64,000 bases of DNA from Tilletiopsis washingtonensis (Eukaryota > Basidiomycota > Exobasidiomycetes > Entylomatales), in assembly GCF_003144115.1 (NCBI RefSeq), contig NW_020312008.1, positions 462,477 to 526,476 of the forward strand, read 5' to 3'. Below are positions 31,190-43,746 of the stretch, in pieces. Positions within the stretch are counted from its first letter, which is position 1, and the number at the start of each line of letters is the position of its first letter. A program made the position numbers and the translations under genes. The notes beneath the pieces were generated by a model, which had not been told where the DNA came from, searched no databases, and saw only the letters and a list, made by a program, of their open reading frames with translations.

Positions 31190-32712
31190 ATGGACGACTC
31201 CGTCGCGCAGTTCACCAGCATCACCGGCTGCGAGGCCGAGCGCGCAAAGTGAGTCGCGCTGATGCTCTGCGCTGCGGCACTCCGCTGACACGAGCGCCCG
31301 GCCAGGTTCTTCCTCGACGCGGCCGGCGGCGACGTCGAGATGGCCGTGGCCAACTACTTCGAGTCGGGCGGCGATACAGCTACAGCGGGCACGCCTGCTG
31401 CTGCTGCCGCCGACGACGAAGAAGACGAGCCTGTGGCGAGCTCAGCGCCTGGTACGTGCAGCCAGCCAAGAGCCCGTGCAGCCCCGCTCCACACTCGTTG
31501 CTCACCCGTGCGCTTCCAGCGGCCTCTTCAACGGGCCCGCGCACGCTCTCTGGTGCTCCGGCTGAGCCCATGCCCGAGGGCTGGGGCCGTCCGGCTGCCT
31601 CGGCGGCGCCAGCTCGCAGCGGCGCTGGCGGCTTCACGGCGGGCGGCGGGCGCGGCGGCATTGCCACGTTCCGCGACTTGGCTGCAGCTCAAGGCAGCGG
31701 CAGCGGCGGCCCCTCTGGACCAGCCGGCGACGACTCTGACGACGAGTCCGATGACGGACGCGACCCGGCCAACTTCTACGCCGGCGGCGAGCGCAGCGGC
31801 CTCAACGTCGTCAACCCGAATCGCGGCGCGCGTGGTCCGCAGCCCGACGTGGTGGCGGACATTCTGAGGCAGGCGCAGGAGGCCGGAGCACGTGGACCGG
31901 ATCCGGAGGAGGAGGGCACGCTGTCGCGCACGGGCGGCACCGGCCCGAGCTTCAGCGGCCGCGGACGCACGATTGGGCAGGAGGCAGAGGAGGAGGATGA
32001 GTTGGCTGGTGCTGAGGAGGAAGAGGCGCCCGTGGCGGAGGAGACTGTGATCCGTCACCTCACCTTCTGGCAGGACGGCTTCAGCGTCGAGGACGGTCCA
32101 TTGATGCGCTACGACGACCCGGCGCACGCGCAGACGCTGGCGCAGATCAACAATGGACGTGCGCCGCTGGCACTGCTCGGCGTGCGCTTCGGCCAGCCCG
32201 TCGAGCTGCGCGTGGCGCGCCGCACCGACGAGAAGTACACGCCGCCGCCTCCCGCGCCCATGAAGCCGTTCGGCGGCAGCGGCCAGCGTCTCGGCAGTCC
32301 GGCACCCACGCCGTCGTCGTCTGCGCAGCCAGCTGCTGCTCCTGCTACGCGCGCACCCAACCCCACCAACGTGGCGTTTGAGATCGACGATGCGCAGCCC
32401 ACGACGACGCTGCAGATTCGCCTCATCGACGGCCAGCGCGTCAGCGCTCGCTTCAACACGTCGCACACCGTCGCAGACATCAGACGCTGGATCGATGCGT
32501 GAGTGATGCTCTGTGCATGGAGCATGCCGCATCGTGCTCTGTGCGTAAGACCTTGTCATCGCTGACGCTTGGCCTCCCGCAGATCGCATCCGAACCCCTC
32601 ACGCAGCTACGTGCTGCAGGCGTCGTTCCCCCCCAAGCCCATCGCCGACGAGACGCAGAGCATCCAGGCCGCCGGCCTCGCGGGCAGCGTCGTCATCCAG
32701 AAGGGCACCTAG
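31190..32712 (+). CDS. SHP1: Shp1/p47, UBA-SEP-UBX cofactor of Cdc48
   Basis: Four exons (31190-31248, 31306-31451, 31520-32498, 32583-32712) give 437 residues. The N-terminal UBA-like helix bundle is [20 protein letters not shown] with [19 protein letters not shown] Gly/Ser/acidic linker follows. The SEP domain is seen in [17 protein letters not shown] through [11 protein letters not shown] and the [16 protein letters not shown] segment. The C-terminal UBX domain begins at [18 protein letters not shown] and ends with [18 protein letters not shown], containing the FPPK turn that replaces the FPR loop. Shp1 recruits the AAA-ATPase Cdc48/p97 to ubiquitinated substrates, homotypic membrane fusion and protein phosphatase 1 assembly. 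The stop converges on the next gene with 180 bases between. Confidence 0.94.
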
Positions 32713-32891
32713 GCACGCTGTCAGACGGGACAATGGCATGTGACATTCGCGACCAGATGGCATGGGTGAGGAGGGTGACTCGAATGTGTGTGCGGTATAG
32801 CGTGAGTGAAGGGGCCAGAAGCGAGAAGGACGTGAATGAGGGACCAGAAGCGGTGCAGGTGGCCAGAGAGGGATGAGAGAGCAGCAGCACA

Positions 32892-35800
32892 TCAAGCAGC
32901 GGGCGCTGGGTTGCCGTTGGTCGCATCCATGAGGTTGGTGAGGTTGGTGACGTGGGCGAAGTACTCGTCGTTGCGCTCAGCGTCGAAGAAAGGATTGTCG
33001 CGGCCGTCGACCAGGGTGACGTGTGCCATATCGCCGTAGTAGTCGAAACGCAGGTTGAGCAGGGAGCTCGCGCTCTTCATGAAGTTGAGCAGCCCGCCCG
33101 CCGGCTTGATGTGAGCCGAGTAGGCCTCAGCACCCAAGCGGTCCCGCAGCTCGGTGCCGAGCGTGGTCAGGGGCAGGCCTTGCTTGAGCACGTCTTCGTC
33201 TGCTCGAAGGCAGTCGATGATTGCGAAGAGCATGAGCGGCTCGAAATGCTGAACCTGGAGCGACTTGAGCTGCTGACGCTCGAGCGGGTCGTACTCCTGA
33301 ACCTGCTCAATCTTTGGCGCGCCAGCGTACTGGAGGTACGCCTCGTTGTGCGCGTCATCGAAGAATGGACGGCGAAGATCGACGAGCGCTACCTTGGCGG
33401 TGACACCAGCCTTCAGATTGAGATTGACAAGCTTGCTTGCAGCCTTGAGGTAATTGATCAGCCCGCCGGTCTGCGTGATCCGCACTTCGTAGACCGGACT
33501 GGACAGTCGCGTTCGCAGCTCGGGGCCGAGCTTGGAGAGCAGCAGCCCGTGCGTCAGCGTGCGCAGGCAGTCGACGAGGCAATAGTAATCTGCCGGGTCG
33601 CCGCTCAGAGCCTGCGCCGCTTGACGTGTCTCGAATGAGCGAGCAAGCGGCGAAGGCGCACGAAGCGGACCCAAATCGCCAGACGTGGAGGCCTGCAGCA
33701 CCGCTGTGCGCGGCGTCTTTGGGTCGGCCTGCATGACACGTGAGACGAACTGTGCGTCCACAGCGGCGGGAGCACAGCGCCAGGGAGCCTGCACCGAGGC
33801 CAGCCTGAGGTTGAAGTCTTCCTCGCCAAGCTGGGAGCGCACGTTGCCCTTCTTGACCGTGAGGTTGATGGGCACGTATGGATACGCGAGAATGAGGTAG
33901 TGGCCCCACGTCTCGGCGCCCGCGATCTCGTACGCCTGAGGCGTGTCTTCGAGCATGCACTCAAACACCGCTTCGGAACGGAGCGACGCAAACGTGCTGA
34001 AATGATGCGGTCCCGAGCTGTGCACCTTGAGGATCGCGTTGACTGCGAGCGGCATGTCAGAGCCATCACGCTGTGCTGTGCGCATCATACTCACTGAGCG
34101 GCGCAAAGCGCTCCCCGCCGGGACACATCGCCGTCTGAGTCGCAGCGACGCGGCTGCCCTCCGATGCATTGAAAGCAGGTTGCAGGCGAGCCTCTGGCTG
34201 TGCAGAGTCGCCAAGCGCGTGCCAGAGGCCTTGGATGACGCTCTCAAATCTGGCATCCACCGGCGCTTGCTCGGCACGCCAGGGACGATTCACGTCTTCG
34301 AGCTTGAGCCTGGTCTCGCCATACAGGCCGCCAGACTCGACGCGCAGGCGGAGAAACTGATGCGCGTCGATGAGGTAGGCTGCAAGAGAATTGTAGCCGG
34401 CTCGGTACAGCGCATTCGGATAGCGAAGCAGGAGATCCGAGCGCACTCGATCGATGCGGAGAGCGCCGAAGCCGGTGCTGTGGCCGAATCCCTGCTGCAC
34501 GTCTTTGAATGTCGCCGCGAGCGGTTCGAAGATCTCGCCGCCAGGCGGTGGCTGCTCGGACGAGACGTGACTGACATGCGAATCAATGGGCGGGGCCCGA
34601 GATGCAGGGGCAGCAGCCCTGCTATCGGGCAAGAACGCGTCGGGCAGGCTGCCCATGGCCGGCGACGCAGAACCGATGTCCATGGAGGTGGCAGGTGCAG
34701 CTGCGCCTGTCACGCGCGGGCGCTGAGCGTCTCTGTCGGCAGAGGCATCCTCATCGTGCTCGCGTGCACGCTTGCGCGACGACTCTGCCACGCTCGACTC
34801 GGCAGTCTGAGTCGCTCCATCTGGTGACTTCTCGAGCGCGCCCTGCGCCAGTCGACGCACACGACTTGCTTCCGCGGACAGCTGCTGGATGACAAGCTCA
34901 GCATCCTCGAGCCGCTGCATCAGCTTCGTGTTCTCGCGCTCCAGTGCGTCGGCGCGACGTTCGATCTTGTCGGAGCGGAGCTCTGCCTTCTCCATCCGGC
35001 GATGCTGAGCATCGTAATGTCGGTCTTGCTTCTCGATTAACGCCGAGAAGCGCGCTTCCAGCGCCTCGTAGCGCGCGTCGTGCTCCTTCAGACGCGCCTC
35101 CTGCGCATCGAAGCGAGACTCGTTCTCCTCGAAGCGCTGTCGTGTGGCCGACAAGAGCGCCTCGTGACCTTTGTCCAGCTCCTCGCGCCCGGCCTCAAGC
35201 TCGTGAACGCGCTTGTTGTAGGAGAAGAGTGTGCGACCGTGCGCTTGTACCTTCTTCTCGAGCTCGTACGAGACGTACGGAGCGGCCGCGCCGGAGTGCG
35301 GCAGCGGTGCCGACGGCGGCGGTGACGGCCGCCACGCACCACGACGTGACGTCGAGGAGAACTCGGAGTCATGAGACGGAGGAGAACGCTGTGTATCGAA
35401 GTGCGCAACAGAGCGATGCGATGGAGATGCATGCTCTCCGCGCGGCAGAGGCGGCGGTGGCGAGCGGTTGCGCTGCGGCTGGCCGTTCGACGTGGAGGCT
35501 TGTGGCAGCTGCGGTGGCGGCAGCGGCGACAGCGGCGCTGTGGCAGTCGGCGCCGGCCGAGCACTCGCAGAGGCCGCTGCCGACGGAGGCGAAGGCGGAC
35601 CGTACGGCAGCATATCGGTGTCTGTGTGGTGCTGTGCTTAGCCACTGGCTAGCTCTCAGCTCAGCAGCGTTACTCACCTTGAGATGAGGACATCTCGCCC
35701 TCTTCCATCTCGCGCACCGCCTGCACCGCTCTAACAGCTGGCTTCTTCGGCAGCAGGTGCGGCAGCGACTGCGGCTGCGGCAGCAGCTGAGGCTGCGGCT

Positions 35801-36176
35801 GCGGCTGAGCCTGCTGCTGCGGCTCAACCTGCTGCAGCTGCTGAGGCTCTGGCTGCGCCTCAGGCTGCAGCTCCGGGTCTGGCTGCGCCTCAGGCTGCAG
35901 CTCCGGCTCTGGCTGCGCCTCTGGCTGCGGCTCTGGCTGCGGCTCTGGCTGCGGCTCTGGCTGCGGCTCCTGCTCTTCCGGCGCATCGAGCAGCTCGTCC
36001 ACCTCGTCCTGATCGCCGGACTCAGACGCGCCCGACACCGACATGTCCTCGTCGGAGCTGTCGTCGAGACAGATGGCGTCCTCCGTGCTCGCGCCCGTGC
36101 CTGCGCCCGGCAGGCCCTGCGACGCGTGGCGCGAGGCAGGGCGCGACTCGTCGACCTCCAGCTTGGGCGCCTGCAT
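32892..36176 (-). CDS. Coiled-coil protein with four tandem winged-helix-like repeats
   Basis: Three minus-strand exons (36176-35678, 35621-34095, 34042-32892) join exactly into 1058 residues. The start has an acidic region with DDSSDEDMS and a long PQPEPQ repeat (about residues 65-150). A Pro/Ser-rich part follows, then a strong coiled coil (about 284-432) and a nuclear signal-like RKRARE. Four repeats fill the rest. A1 (about 546-632) and A2 (about 694-779) share LR...AG...LAYL/LILA...and end in PWR...VDAxF. B1 (about 826-905) and B2 (about 944-1029) share DCLR...GLxLxxLGxELRxRL...GGLxNxxKxAS...VxLVDxRxPFF. The B pattern reminds me of LOTUS/OST-HTH winged helices, which bind RNA G-quadruplexes or the Vasa helicase. 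That assignment is inference; I do not know a named family. Confidence 0.7.
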
Positions 36177-36885
36177 CGAAGATGCTCGCGCGGCGGCTAG
36201 GCCGCGGCGGGCGCAATGTGTGTGATGAGGCGCAAATGCAGCAGTCTCGTCGTCGTCGATCGCGAGTCGCTTGCTCTGGCTGCGCCAGGCGTAGACAGCG
36301 CCGGGCCGTCAGCGGAGCGGCGCAAATGCGCGCCGCTTCGACGAGGGACTGCGCGGCTGTCGCGACTGCGGAGGCGGGCCACGGCCACGCGGCGACTGGT
36401 GCGAGATTGTGGGCGAAGAGGTGTGTGGAGAGGATGCGGGCGAAGAGGTGCGTGTGTTGAGGAAGTGAGCGATGAGGGAAGCGGACGTCGAGCTCGCCGG
36501 CGAGATGATGGAGGTGCGAAGGCAGGATCAGCGGCGCGGCCGTCAGCGTGGTGCGCGCGCTCTTTGAACGCCCGCGGCCGCACTTCCGCGGACCATCTGC
36601 CGCACGGCCGCACGGAAGACGGGACCAACACACGAGGTCTTCCTGCTATCTCACCACCACAGCCGGACGCCAGGACAGCCAGTCAGGCAGCAAGTTGCTC
36701 CGGACCATCGCTACAAGCGCAGTGCGCTCCGCTGCGTCGACACAGCCAGCGGCCAGGCCGACAGGCTCGCCGTCGCCCGTGCTCGTGCCGAGCCGCCGGC
36801 CGGTGTCTTCGCATCGGGGCGCGTAAGAGTCACGTCCAGTCATCGAGACAGCGCGTCGCGAGACAGACCGACCAACTTCGATAAG
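36177..36885. promoter_or_regulatory. Divergent promoter region
   Basis: Roughly 700 bases between the head-to-head starts of the four-repeat protein and the ABC transporter. No coding signal. A short direct repeat (gatgcgggcgaagaggtg-like) occurs around 36410-36455. Confidence 0.4.
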
Positions 36886-39800
36886 ATGGACGTGCTCGCC
36901 GCTCGGGTGGCAGCCCCAGCCCCCCTTCTGAGCGCTCCAGCCATGTTGCAGCTCTCGTCGTTCGCATCCGCCATCGACGCGCACATGCTGCTCAACGCGT
37001 CGCTCGCCGTCGTCTGGCTCGGCTCGCTCTTCTTCCTGCTGCCGTCGCGCCGCCGCGTGCAGCTCGAGGAGGACAGCGCCGAGCAGCAGGCTGCAGCTGA
37101 GCGAGCACAGCGCCTCGCCGGCACCGCCATCGACGAGCCGCAGTTCCACGCCAGCGTGCGACGCTCACGCGCTGCGCTTGTCACGCTCTGCGGCTGCGCT
37201 CTGGCGCTGCATCTCGCACAGGTCATCCAGCGGCCGCCATCGACGTGGCAGACTGCGACGCCTCATGCCGTCGCGATCGCACTCTGGCTCAACATGCTCG
37301 TCCTGTCCGCACGCGGCCACTCGCAGTCGCGCTTCGGCAATCTGGCGCACCTCTTCTCGCTGGCGTGCATCTTCAGCGGTGTGCGCATCTGGGACCTGCT
37401 GCTACCGCCAAAGCCGCGCCACGGTGTGCCACCGCCAGAGGGCTACCTGTTCCTTCCGCCACTGGAGGTCGCCTCGGTCTCGCTGTCGCTGCTCGCGGTC
37501 GCGCTCAGCGGCACGGCTCGTGTCGGTCCCGCCCGCGAGTACTCGCCGCTGCCGGGCAAGGAGCCGCCGCGCCCGGTATTGCCCATGGGCAGCGGAGGTG
37601 CCTCTCTGTTGGGCAGGCTCTATTTTGCCCACTGCTTCTCCGTGGCACGCCTGGCGTGGAAGAAGGGCTACCTCGAGCCGACCGCGTTCAGCCTCATCGA
37701 TGGCTCAAACAAGGCCGAGCTCCTCTACGCCGATTTCAAGCGCACCTATGCCGAGGCGGTCGCTACGCGGCGTGTGCAGCTGCAGGAGAAGGTCGGGGAT
37801 CTGCGTGCTGCCTGGCCGCTGATCAAGGCGCTCTGCCGAGCGAACGCAAGCCGCCTGGTACGTGAGACCTCTCTCTGGTTGTGGCTGCGCTGACGGACCG
37901 GGCAGATCGTCTCAAACATCCTCGCCTTCATCGGCGGCATGGGCTTCTACGCTCCAGCGTTCTGCACCAACGGCCTGATCTCGATTCTCGAGCGCCAGAC
38001 AGAGAAGAGCAGTGGCGGCGAGCGCGCCGAGCAAGGCCTGATCTTCTGCGTCGGCCTCTTCGCCGCCATCGTGATCCAGTCCAACATCCTGGCGCAGAGC
38101 TGGATGGTCGCAATGGCCGAGCTGCCGCAGCGCATGCGCGCGCAGATTACGACGAGCGTGTACGCCACGGCGCTGCGCCGCAAGGATGTCACGGCGACTT
38201 CGACGGCTGCCGAGGGCGACGCAGACTCGTCGGACGACGCATTTGCCTCCAAGGCGCAGGTCATTACGCTCACGACTGTCGACGCGGCGCGCATCTCCGA
38301 GATTCCAATGTCGCTCCAGATCCTCCTCATGTCGCCCGCCGAGCTGCTCGTCGGCGGCTACTTCAGCATCAAGCTGCTCGGCACGGGCGCGCTGCTCGGC
38401 TTTGCCTCGTCGCTCATGCTGCAGCCGCTGGTGCTCGGCATCGGCAAGTACATCATGCGGCGCACGACGCAGCTGCAGAAGAAGCGCGACGAGCGCGGCG
38501 CCATGCTGGGCGAGGCGCTGTCGGCGATGCGCATGCTCAAGTTCAACGCGTGGGAGGACGCCATGTCGCGGCGCATCCTGCGCGTGCGCAAGGATGAGCT
38601 GGGCCAACAACGCAGTGTGTGGCTCGCGACTATCCTCAACCAGCTGCTCTTCAACTTCACGCCGACGCTCGTGACGCTCGTGGCGTACGGCTACTTCAGC
38701 CTGGGCGAGGGCCGTGCCCTCACGCCGTCGGTGGCATTCACCGCCAGCGCCGTGCTCGCCGAGCTGCGCTGGGCTTTTCTCAACATCCCGCTCGGCGTCA
38801 ACCAGCTGTCGCAGGCGCTCGTGTCCCTCGCGCGCGTGGCACGCTATCTGGACCGGGCTGAAGACGACCTCGTGCCGCTGGCGCCAAGCACGACGCTTGC
38901 CGGCAAGGTCGGCTGCAAGGACGCCACGATCGCATGGCCGCGCACCGGAGGTCCGGCGGTGCAGGGCAGTGCTGCGAGCAGTGCGGCCTTTGCCCTGCGC
39001 TCCGTCTCGCTCGAGGCCGTGCCGGGCGCGCTGAATCTCGTCTGCGGCAAGATCGGCGCCGGCAAGACGCTGCTGCTGCTCGGCCTCCTTGGCGAGTGCG
39101 ACGTGCTCGACGGCGAGGTGTCGTGCCCGCACACCCCCGCCGATGCCATTCCGCTCGAAGGCAGCGCCGCGAAGGCGACTGGCGCCTGGCTGTGCCCGGA
39201 CCGATCGGCGTACATGCCGCAGGCCACGTTCCTCATCAACGCCACGGTGCGCGACAACATTCTGTTCGGCACAGAGTGGGACGAGGTGCGCTATGCGGAC
39301 ACGCTGAATGCCTGCGGCCTGCTGCCGGACCTGGCGATCCTCGAGGACGGCGACGAGACGGAGGTCGGAGAGTCGGGCGTCGGTCTGTCCGGCGGTCAGA
39401 AGGTAAGCGGACCGGAGTGCGCCATTGACGCCGAGCTGACGTCTTCATTGTAGGCCCGCGTATCTCTGGCGCGCGCAGTCTACTCCCGTGCGCAGACGCT
39501 GCTGCTAGACGACCCACTGTCGGCCGTCGACGCGGCGACTGCTGCGCACATCGCCGCGGAGCTCTTCTCTGGCCGAGGCTACCTGATGGAGGCCCGCACA
39601 GTGCTGCTCGTCTCGCACGCCGTCCAGCTCGTCGCTCCCCACGCCGCTCAGGTGGTCGTCCTCGATGGCGGCCGGGTGGCGTACGCCGACACGTCCGAGG
39701 CGTTCCTGCGGTCAGACTTCTACAGCGGACTGATCGAGGAGGCCGAGGAGGAGGAAGTCAAGCCCGCTCACGAGGAGTCAGAGAGTAGCTCTGGCACCTC

Positions 39801-42064
39801 GACGCCGTTCGAGAAGGCCGCGACGCCGCTGCCCACGGCAAAGAAGGCCGGCAGCAGTGCGCCCGCGAAGCTGGTGCAAGAGGAGAAGCGGGCGCGCGGC
39901 GCGGTGCGCGCCGCCATCTACGCCGGCTACCTTCGAGCGGCAGGCGGCTTGTTGGCGTGCGCAGCTGTGCTCGGCAGCTATGCCGCAGCCGCACTGTTCG
40001 CCCTCGTCGTGCAGTATTGGCTGAAAGACTGGACAGCCGATGTGATTGCACCCGTGCGCCAGCACTCGGACGCCTGGTGGTTCTGGCGCTGGGCTGGCAT
40101 CTCCGCCGTGCAGATTCTGCTCTGGACCAGCCGCGGCTGCATCTACTTTGCCAGCCTGGCGGCGTCGCGCCGGCTCTTTGACGCCCTGCTCGCCACGGTC
40201 CTCGGCGCGCCGATGCGCTTTCACGAGGCCACTCCGCGCGGGCGCATCCTGAACCGCTTCAACGAGGACATTTCGGCAGTCGACTCGGGCCTCGTCGCAG
40301 TGCTCGACAAGACGATTGAGGCAGGCTTTGTAGTCGTGTCGTCGTTTATCGGCGTGTCGGTCGGCTCGGGCGGCCTGACCTTTCTCCTCGCGACAGCGCT
40401 GCTCTCGCCGGCGTACATCATCCTCGGCGGAGCGTACGCCGCCGCCGCTCGCGATGCGCGCAGACTCGCCTCGACGAGCACGTCGCCCGTCGTCTCGACG
40501 TTTTCGGACCTCATCAGCGGCGCGGCTGTTGTGCGAGCGTTCGGCGCGTCCAAGCACGGCATGGCGGCGCTGATGCGGCGTCTCGACGAGGCCAACTCGT
40601 ACACGGTCTGGGTGCCGCATCTGCAGCGCTGGTGAGTGAGCGCACGTCGCCAGTCGTGGCATCACTGACGTGCTCTGCAGGATCGGGCAGCTCTTCATGA
40701 CGCTCAGCGCATGCGCCGTTTTTGTCGCCTCGCTGGGCATCTTGCTCTCGCCGAGTGTGTCTGCCGCCCAGGCCGCCTTTGCGCTGGGCTTCCTCATCAC
40801 CGTGCCCGAGCGCCTGCTGCACCTCATCTTCCTCTACGCCAACCTCGAGCAGAAGCTCGTCAGCGTCGAGCGCGTCGTCGAGTGGCTCGACGAGGTGCCG
40901 ACCGAGAGCGCTGCTGAGGAGGAGAGCACAAAGATGACGCCTCCAAAGGGCTGGCCGACAAGCGGCGCGGTGGACGTGAGCAAGCTCTGCGTCTCGTACG
41001 GCCCGGACCTGCCGCTCGTGCTCGAGGACGTCAGCTTTGCGATCCCTGCAGGCACCAAGCTCGGCGTGGTGGGAGCAACTGGATGCGGCAAGACGACGCT
41101 GGCGACGAGCTTCTTCCGCATGGTGCTGCCGCAGAGCGGCTCGATCCGCATCGACGGCGTCGATATTGCGCAGCTGAGCCTCAACGACTTGCGCTCGAGC
41201 CTGCAGATCGTGCCTCAGGTGGGTGTCGCAGCGCAGCCGGAAGTAGCCTCGCTGACGTCGCCTGCAGGACCCGATCGTCTTGTCTGGCCCGTTGCGCAGC
41301 ACCGTGGACCCCTTTGAGGAGTACGCGGATGCCGAAGTGCTGCAGGCGCTGCGAGCCGTGCACCTCATCGGGCCCAGCGCGGAGGCTGGAGCGGGCGCAG
41401 TAGAGAATTCGGCTTCGGGCGGACACAACTTTGCAGACCTCTCCTCGGAGATCGCAGAGGGCGGCGGGAATCTGAGCTCGGGGCAGCGGCAGCTGCTGTG
41501 TCTTGGTGAGTGAAGCGTACTGGGGTCACCGCAGACATGCTCACACAACAGCATCAGCACGCGCGGTGCTGCGCCGCTCCAAGTTCATCGTGTTCGACGA
41601 GGCGACTTCCTCTGTCGATGCTGATGTGAGTACATCGGTGCACATCCCTGGGCGCACCGCTCACTCGCTCTCTGCACAGACGGACGCCAAGCTACAAGAG
41701 ACGCTGCGTCAGACCTTTGCTGAGTCGACGACGATGTGCGTGTCCCCCGGCCCTGTCGCCGCGTTGCGCTCACTCCTTGGCCCACAGCACCATCGCGCAC
41801 CGTATCCGCACCGTCGTCGACGGCGATCTCGTGCTCGTCATGGATCGCGGGCGCATTGTTGAGCTAGCAGCGCCGCACGAGCTGCTCGCGCGGCCGGAGA
41901 GTCGCTTCTATCGGTGAGTCAAGTAGTCCTCACACACTGAGAGCATGCAAGCATGCTGACATCCCCCGTGCTGCGGCGCCAGCCTCTGTCGAGCGTCGGG
42001 CAAGGCCGAGTTCCGCCTGCTCACGAGACTGGCGCAGGAGGCGGCGCAGCGGCGCTCGATTTAG
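36886..42064 (+). CDS. Full-length ABCC (MRP/Ycf1-type) transporter
   Basis: Nine exons (36886-37857, 37906-39402, 39454-40631, 40681-41218, 41268-41505, 41552-41625, 41680-41735, 41788-41913, 41983-42064) give exactly 1586 residues. The first 320 residues hold several hydrophobic helices, the TMD0 of long MRPs. TMD1 follows, then NBD1 with Walker A CGKIGAGKT (near residue 705) and signature VGLSGGQK, then LLLDDPLSAVD. TMD2 and NBD2 come next, with Walker A GATGCGKTT (about 1347), signature NLSSGQRQ and Walker B FIVFDEATSSVD. Such pumps move glutathione conjugates, metals or bile-salt-like anions across the vacuolar or plasma membrane. The linker between halves is acidic and Ser-rich, like the regulatory region of Ycf1. 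Exact substrate and membrane cannot be read from the sequence. Confidence 0.95.
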
Positions 42065-42237
42065 AACACAGGAGCATGAAAAAGGGGGGGAAAGGAGAAT
42101 GCAATTAGACGCCCTCGCCGACTTCGCTCAAGGTGCGGGTGACACGTGTGGCGAAGGAGTGGACGCGGAGAAGGGCAGCGAGTGCGTGGGGTGAGGGGGG
42201 TTGGGCAGAGCGTAAGGGGACGCAGCGTCCTGCCTGC

Positions 42238-43746
42238 TCAGTCCGACGAGAAAGTGCGTCCGAGCGCCAGTCTCGCGGCAGCGTCGCCCAAGTCGTGGCA
42301 GCTGCCCTTGCTGAGCAGGCGTTGCATCGGCCTCGAGTTGGGACGATACGTCGAGGGCGCCCTGCCGCTGCTCTCCTTGCCCGAGGCGGCCTGCTTGAGG
42401 TGCGGCTCCGAGAGGACGATGGGCGAAGAAGTGTCTGCCGAAGCGGCGGAGGCGAAGGTGGTGGCGCTGCTGTCCGAGTCGTAGCCCTCGCTCGAGCTCG
42501 AGGCGGCGAGGGAAGGGCATTCGTCGCCGCTTGACGTCGAGTAGTCCGTGGCGGCTGAAGACGTCGAGTACTGCGTCGCTGCCGAGCTGGCGCTCTCGCT
42601 GCGACGATGTCCCTTGCCCACCGTGAACGAGGAAGCAGGGGACAATTGCAGCTGGGCATACACTGCGTCCCATCCCTCCAGCGCCGCGACAGGACGCGGA
42701 GTCTTGAGTGCCGCCTCGAGCGACTGGAGGAAGCTGGCGTGCAGACGGGGCGTCGGCTCGTCGAGCGCCAGAGGCTGCTGCTGCTGCTGCTGCTGGGCCG
42801 CGCGCTCCTCGTCGGAGGAAGAGGAGGGCGAGAGCGAGCCGGGCGGCGAAGAGAGGAGCAGCACGGGGCGCAGGCGCGAGCGCGGCTGCACGGCCGGACG
42901 CGCGTCGCGAGACGTCGGCGTCGTCGCAGGGATGCTCGAGGCGCGCGTAGGCGTGACGGGCGAGTCTGCCGCCAGCGCATCGAGCGCCAAGGTCGGAAGA
43001 GGCGGCGGCACCGAGCTGGCCGCGCGCCGGCGCCCGAAGCGCGTCGAGAGACGCTTGGTGCGCGAGCAGCGCGCGTCGATGTGTTGGGCGAGGTAGAGCG
43101 GCGAGAGCGCCTCGTCGGCGCTGGAGACGTCCAGGGGCGCATCGGCGGCAAGGACGTGCATCTCGCTGTCGGAGAGAGTGAGGGCGTTGCTGCGCTTGCG
43201 CCCCAGCCGCGGCGTGGGCGACGGCGGCAGCGCCACGAGCGCGGCCTCGGGCAGCGCGGCAGGCTCTGTGCTCACAGCGTCGACGTGGTCGTGGAGCTTG
43301 GGCACGGCCTTGCGTCTGATGGCCGGGGCGAAGCGAGCGCGCGGCGGCGCAGCGAGCAGATGCGCCGCCGAGACGGTGGCGACGGCGGCGCGCAGCCGGG
43401 CGAGGTACCAGGCGTCGGACTCGAAGGGATCACTGGGGAATGCGGCGTGCTGCAGCGCCGCGAGCGAGGCGACGAGCTTGGCGTCGGCCACCTCCATCGC
43501 CAAACGCTCAGAGGAGACGTAGTAGAGCGGGACGAAGTCGGAGCTGAGCGCGTGCTCGGTGGCGGAGTCGAGAGAGGAGAGCGAGTCGAAGCTGAGCTTC
43601 GAGGCCGAGGCACTGTCGCTGCTGGTCGGAGGCAGCGAGATGTCGTCGTCGACGTCCGCGCTCGGCACGTGGCGATACTCGAGCGGCGCCTCGTACGCCG
43701 CAATATGGCGGCCGCGAGGCGAGGTGCGGAAGCGGCGCAGCGGCAT
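42238..43746 (-). CDS. Hypothetical Ser-rich low-complexity protein, single exon
   Basis: An unbroken 502-residue frame from MPLRRFRTSPRGRHIAAYEA, intronless, which is rare in this window. It is rich in Ser, Ala, Pro and Leu, with a run of eight Gln, RRRAAS-type basic-Ser sites and repeated TQYSTSSAATDYSTSS. The segment YVSSERLAMEVADAKLV to DAWYLARLRAAVATV may form a few helices, as may TPRLHASFLQSLEAALKTP. I see no known domain, signal peptide or membrane span. The frame stays open upstream to 44055, but the ATG at 43746 was preferred because the upstream part is CT-rich UTR-like sequence. Possibly a fungal-specific phosphoprotein; function unknown. Confidence 0.65.
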   Translation of the reverse strand: MPLRRFRTSPRGRHIAAYEAPLEYRHVPSADVDDDISLPPTSSDSASASKLSFDSLSSLDSATEHALSSDFVPLYYVSSERLAMEVADAKLVASLAALQHAAFPSDPFESDAWYLARLRAAVATVSAAHLLAAPPRARFAPAIRRKAVPKLHDHVDAVSTEPAALPEAALVALPPSPTPRLGRKRSNALTLSDSEMHVLAADAPLDVSSADEALSPLYLAQHIDARCSRTKRLSTRFGRRRAASSVPPPLPTLALDALAADSPVTPTRASSIPATTPTSRDARPAVQPRSRLRPVLLLSSPPGSLSPSSSSDEERAAQQQQQQQPLALDEPTPRLHASFLQSLEAALKTPRPVAALEGWDAVYAQLQLSPASSFTVGKGHRRSESASSAATQYSTSSAATDYSTSSGDECPSLAASSSSEGYDSDSSATTFASAASADTSSPIVLSEPHLKQAASGKESSGRAPSTYRPNSRPMQRLLSKGSCHDLGDAAARLALGRTFSSD

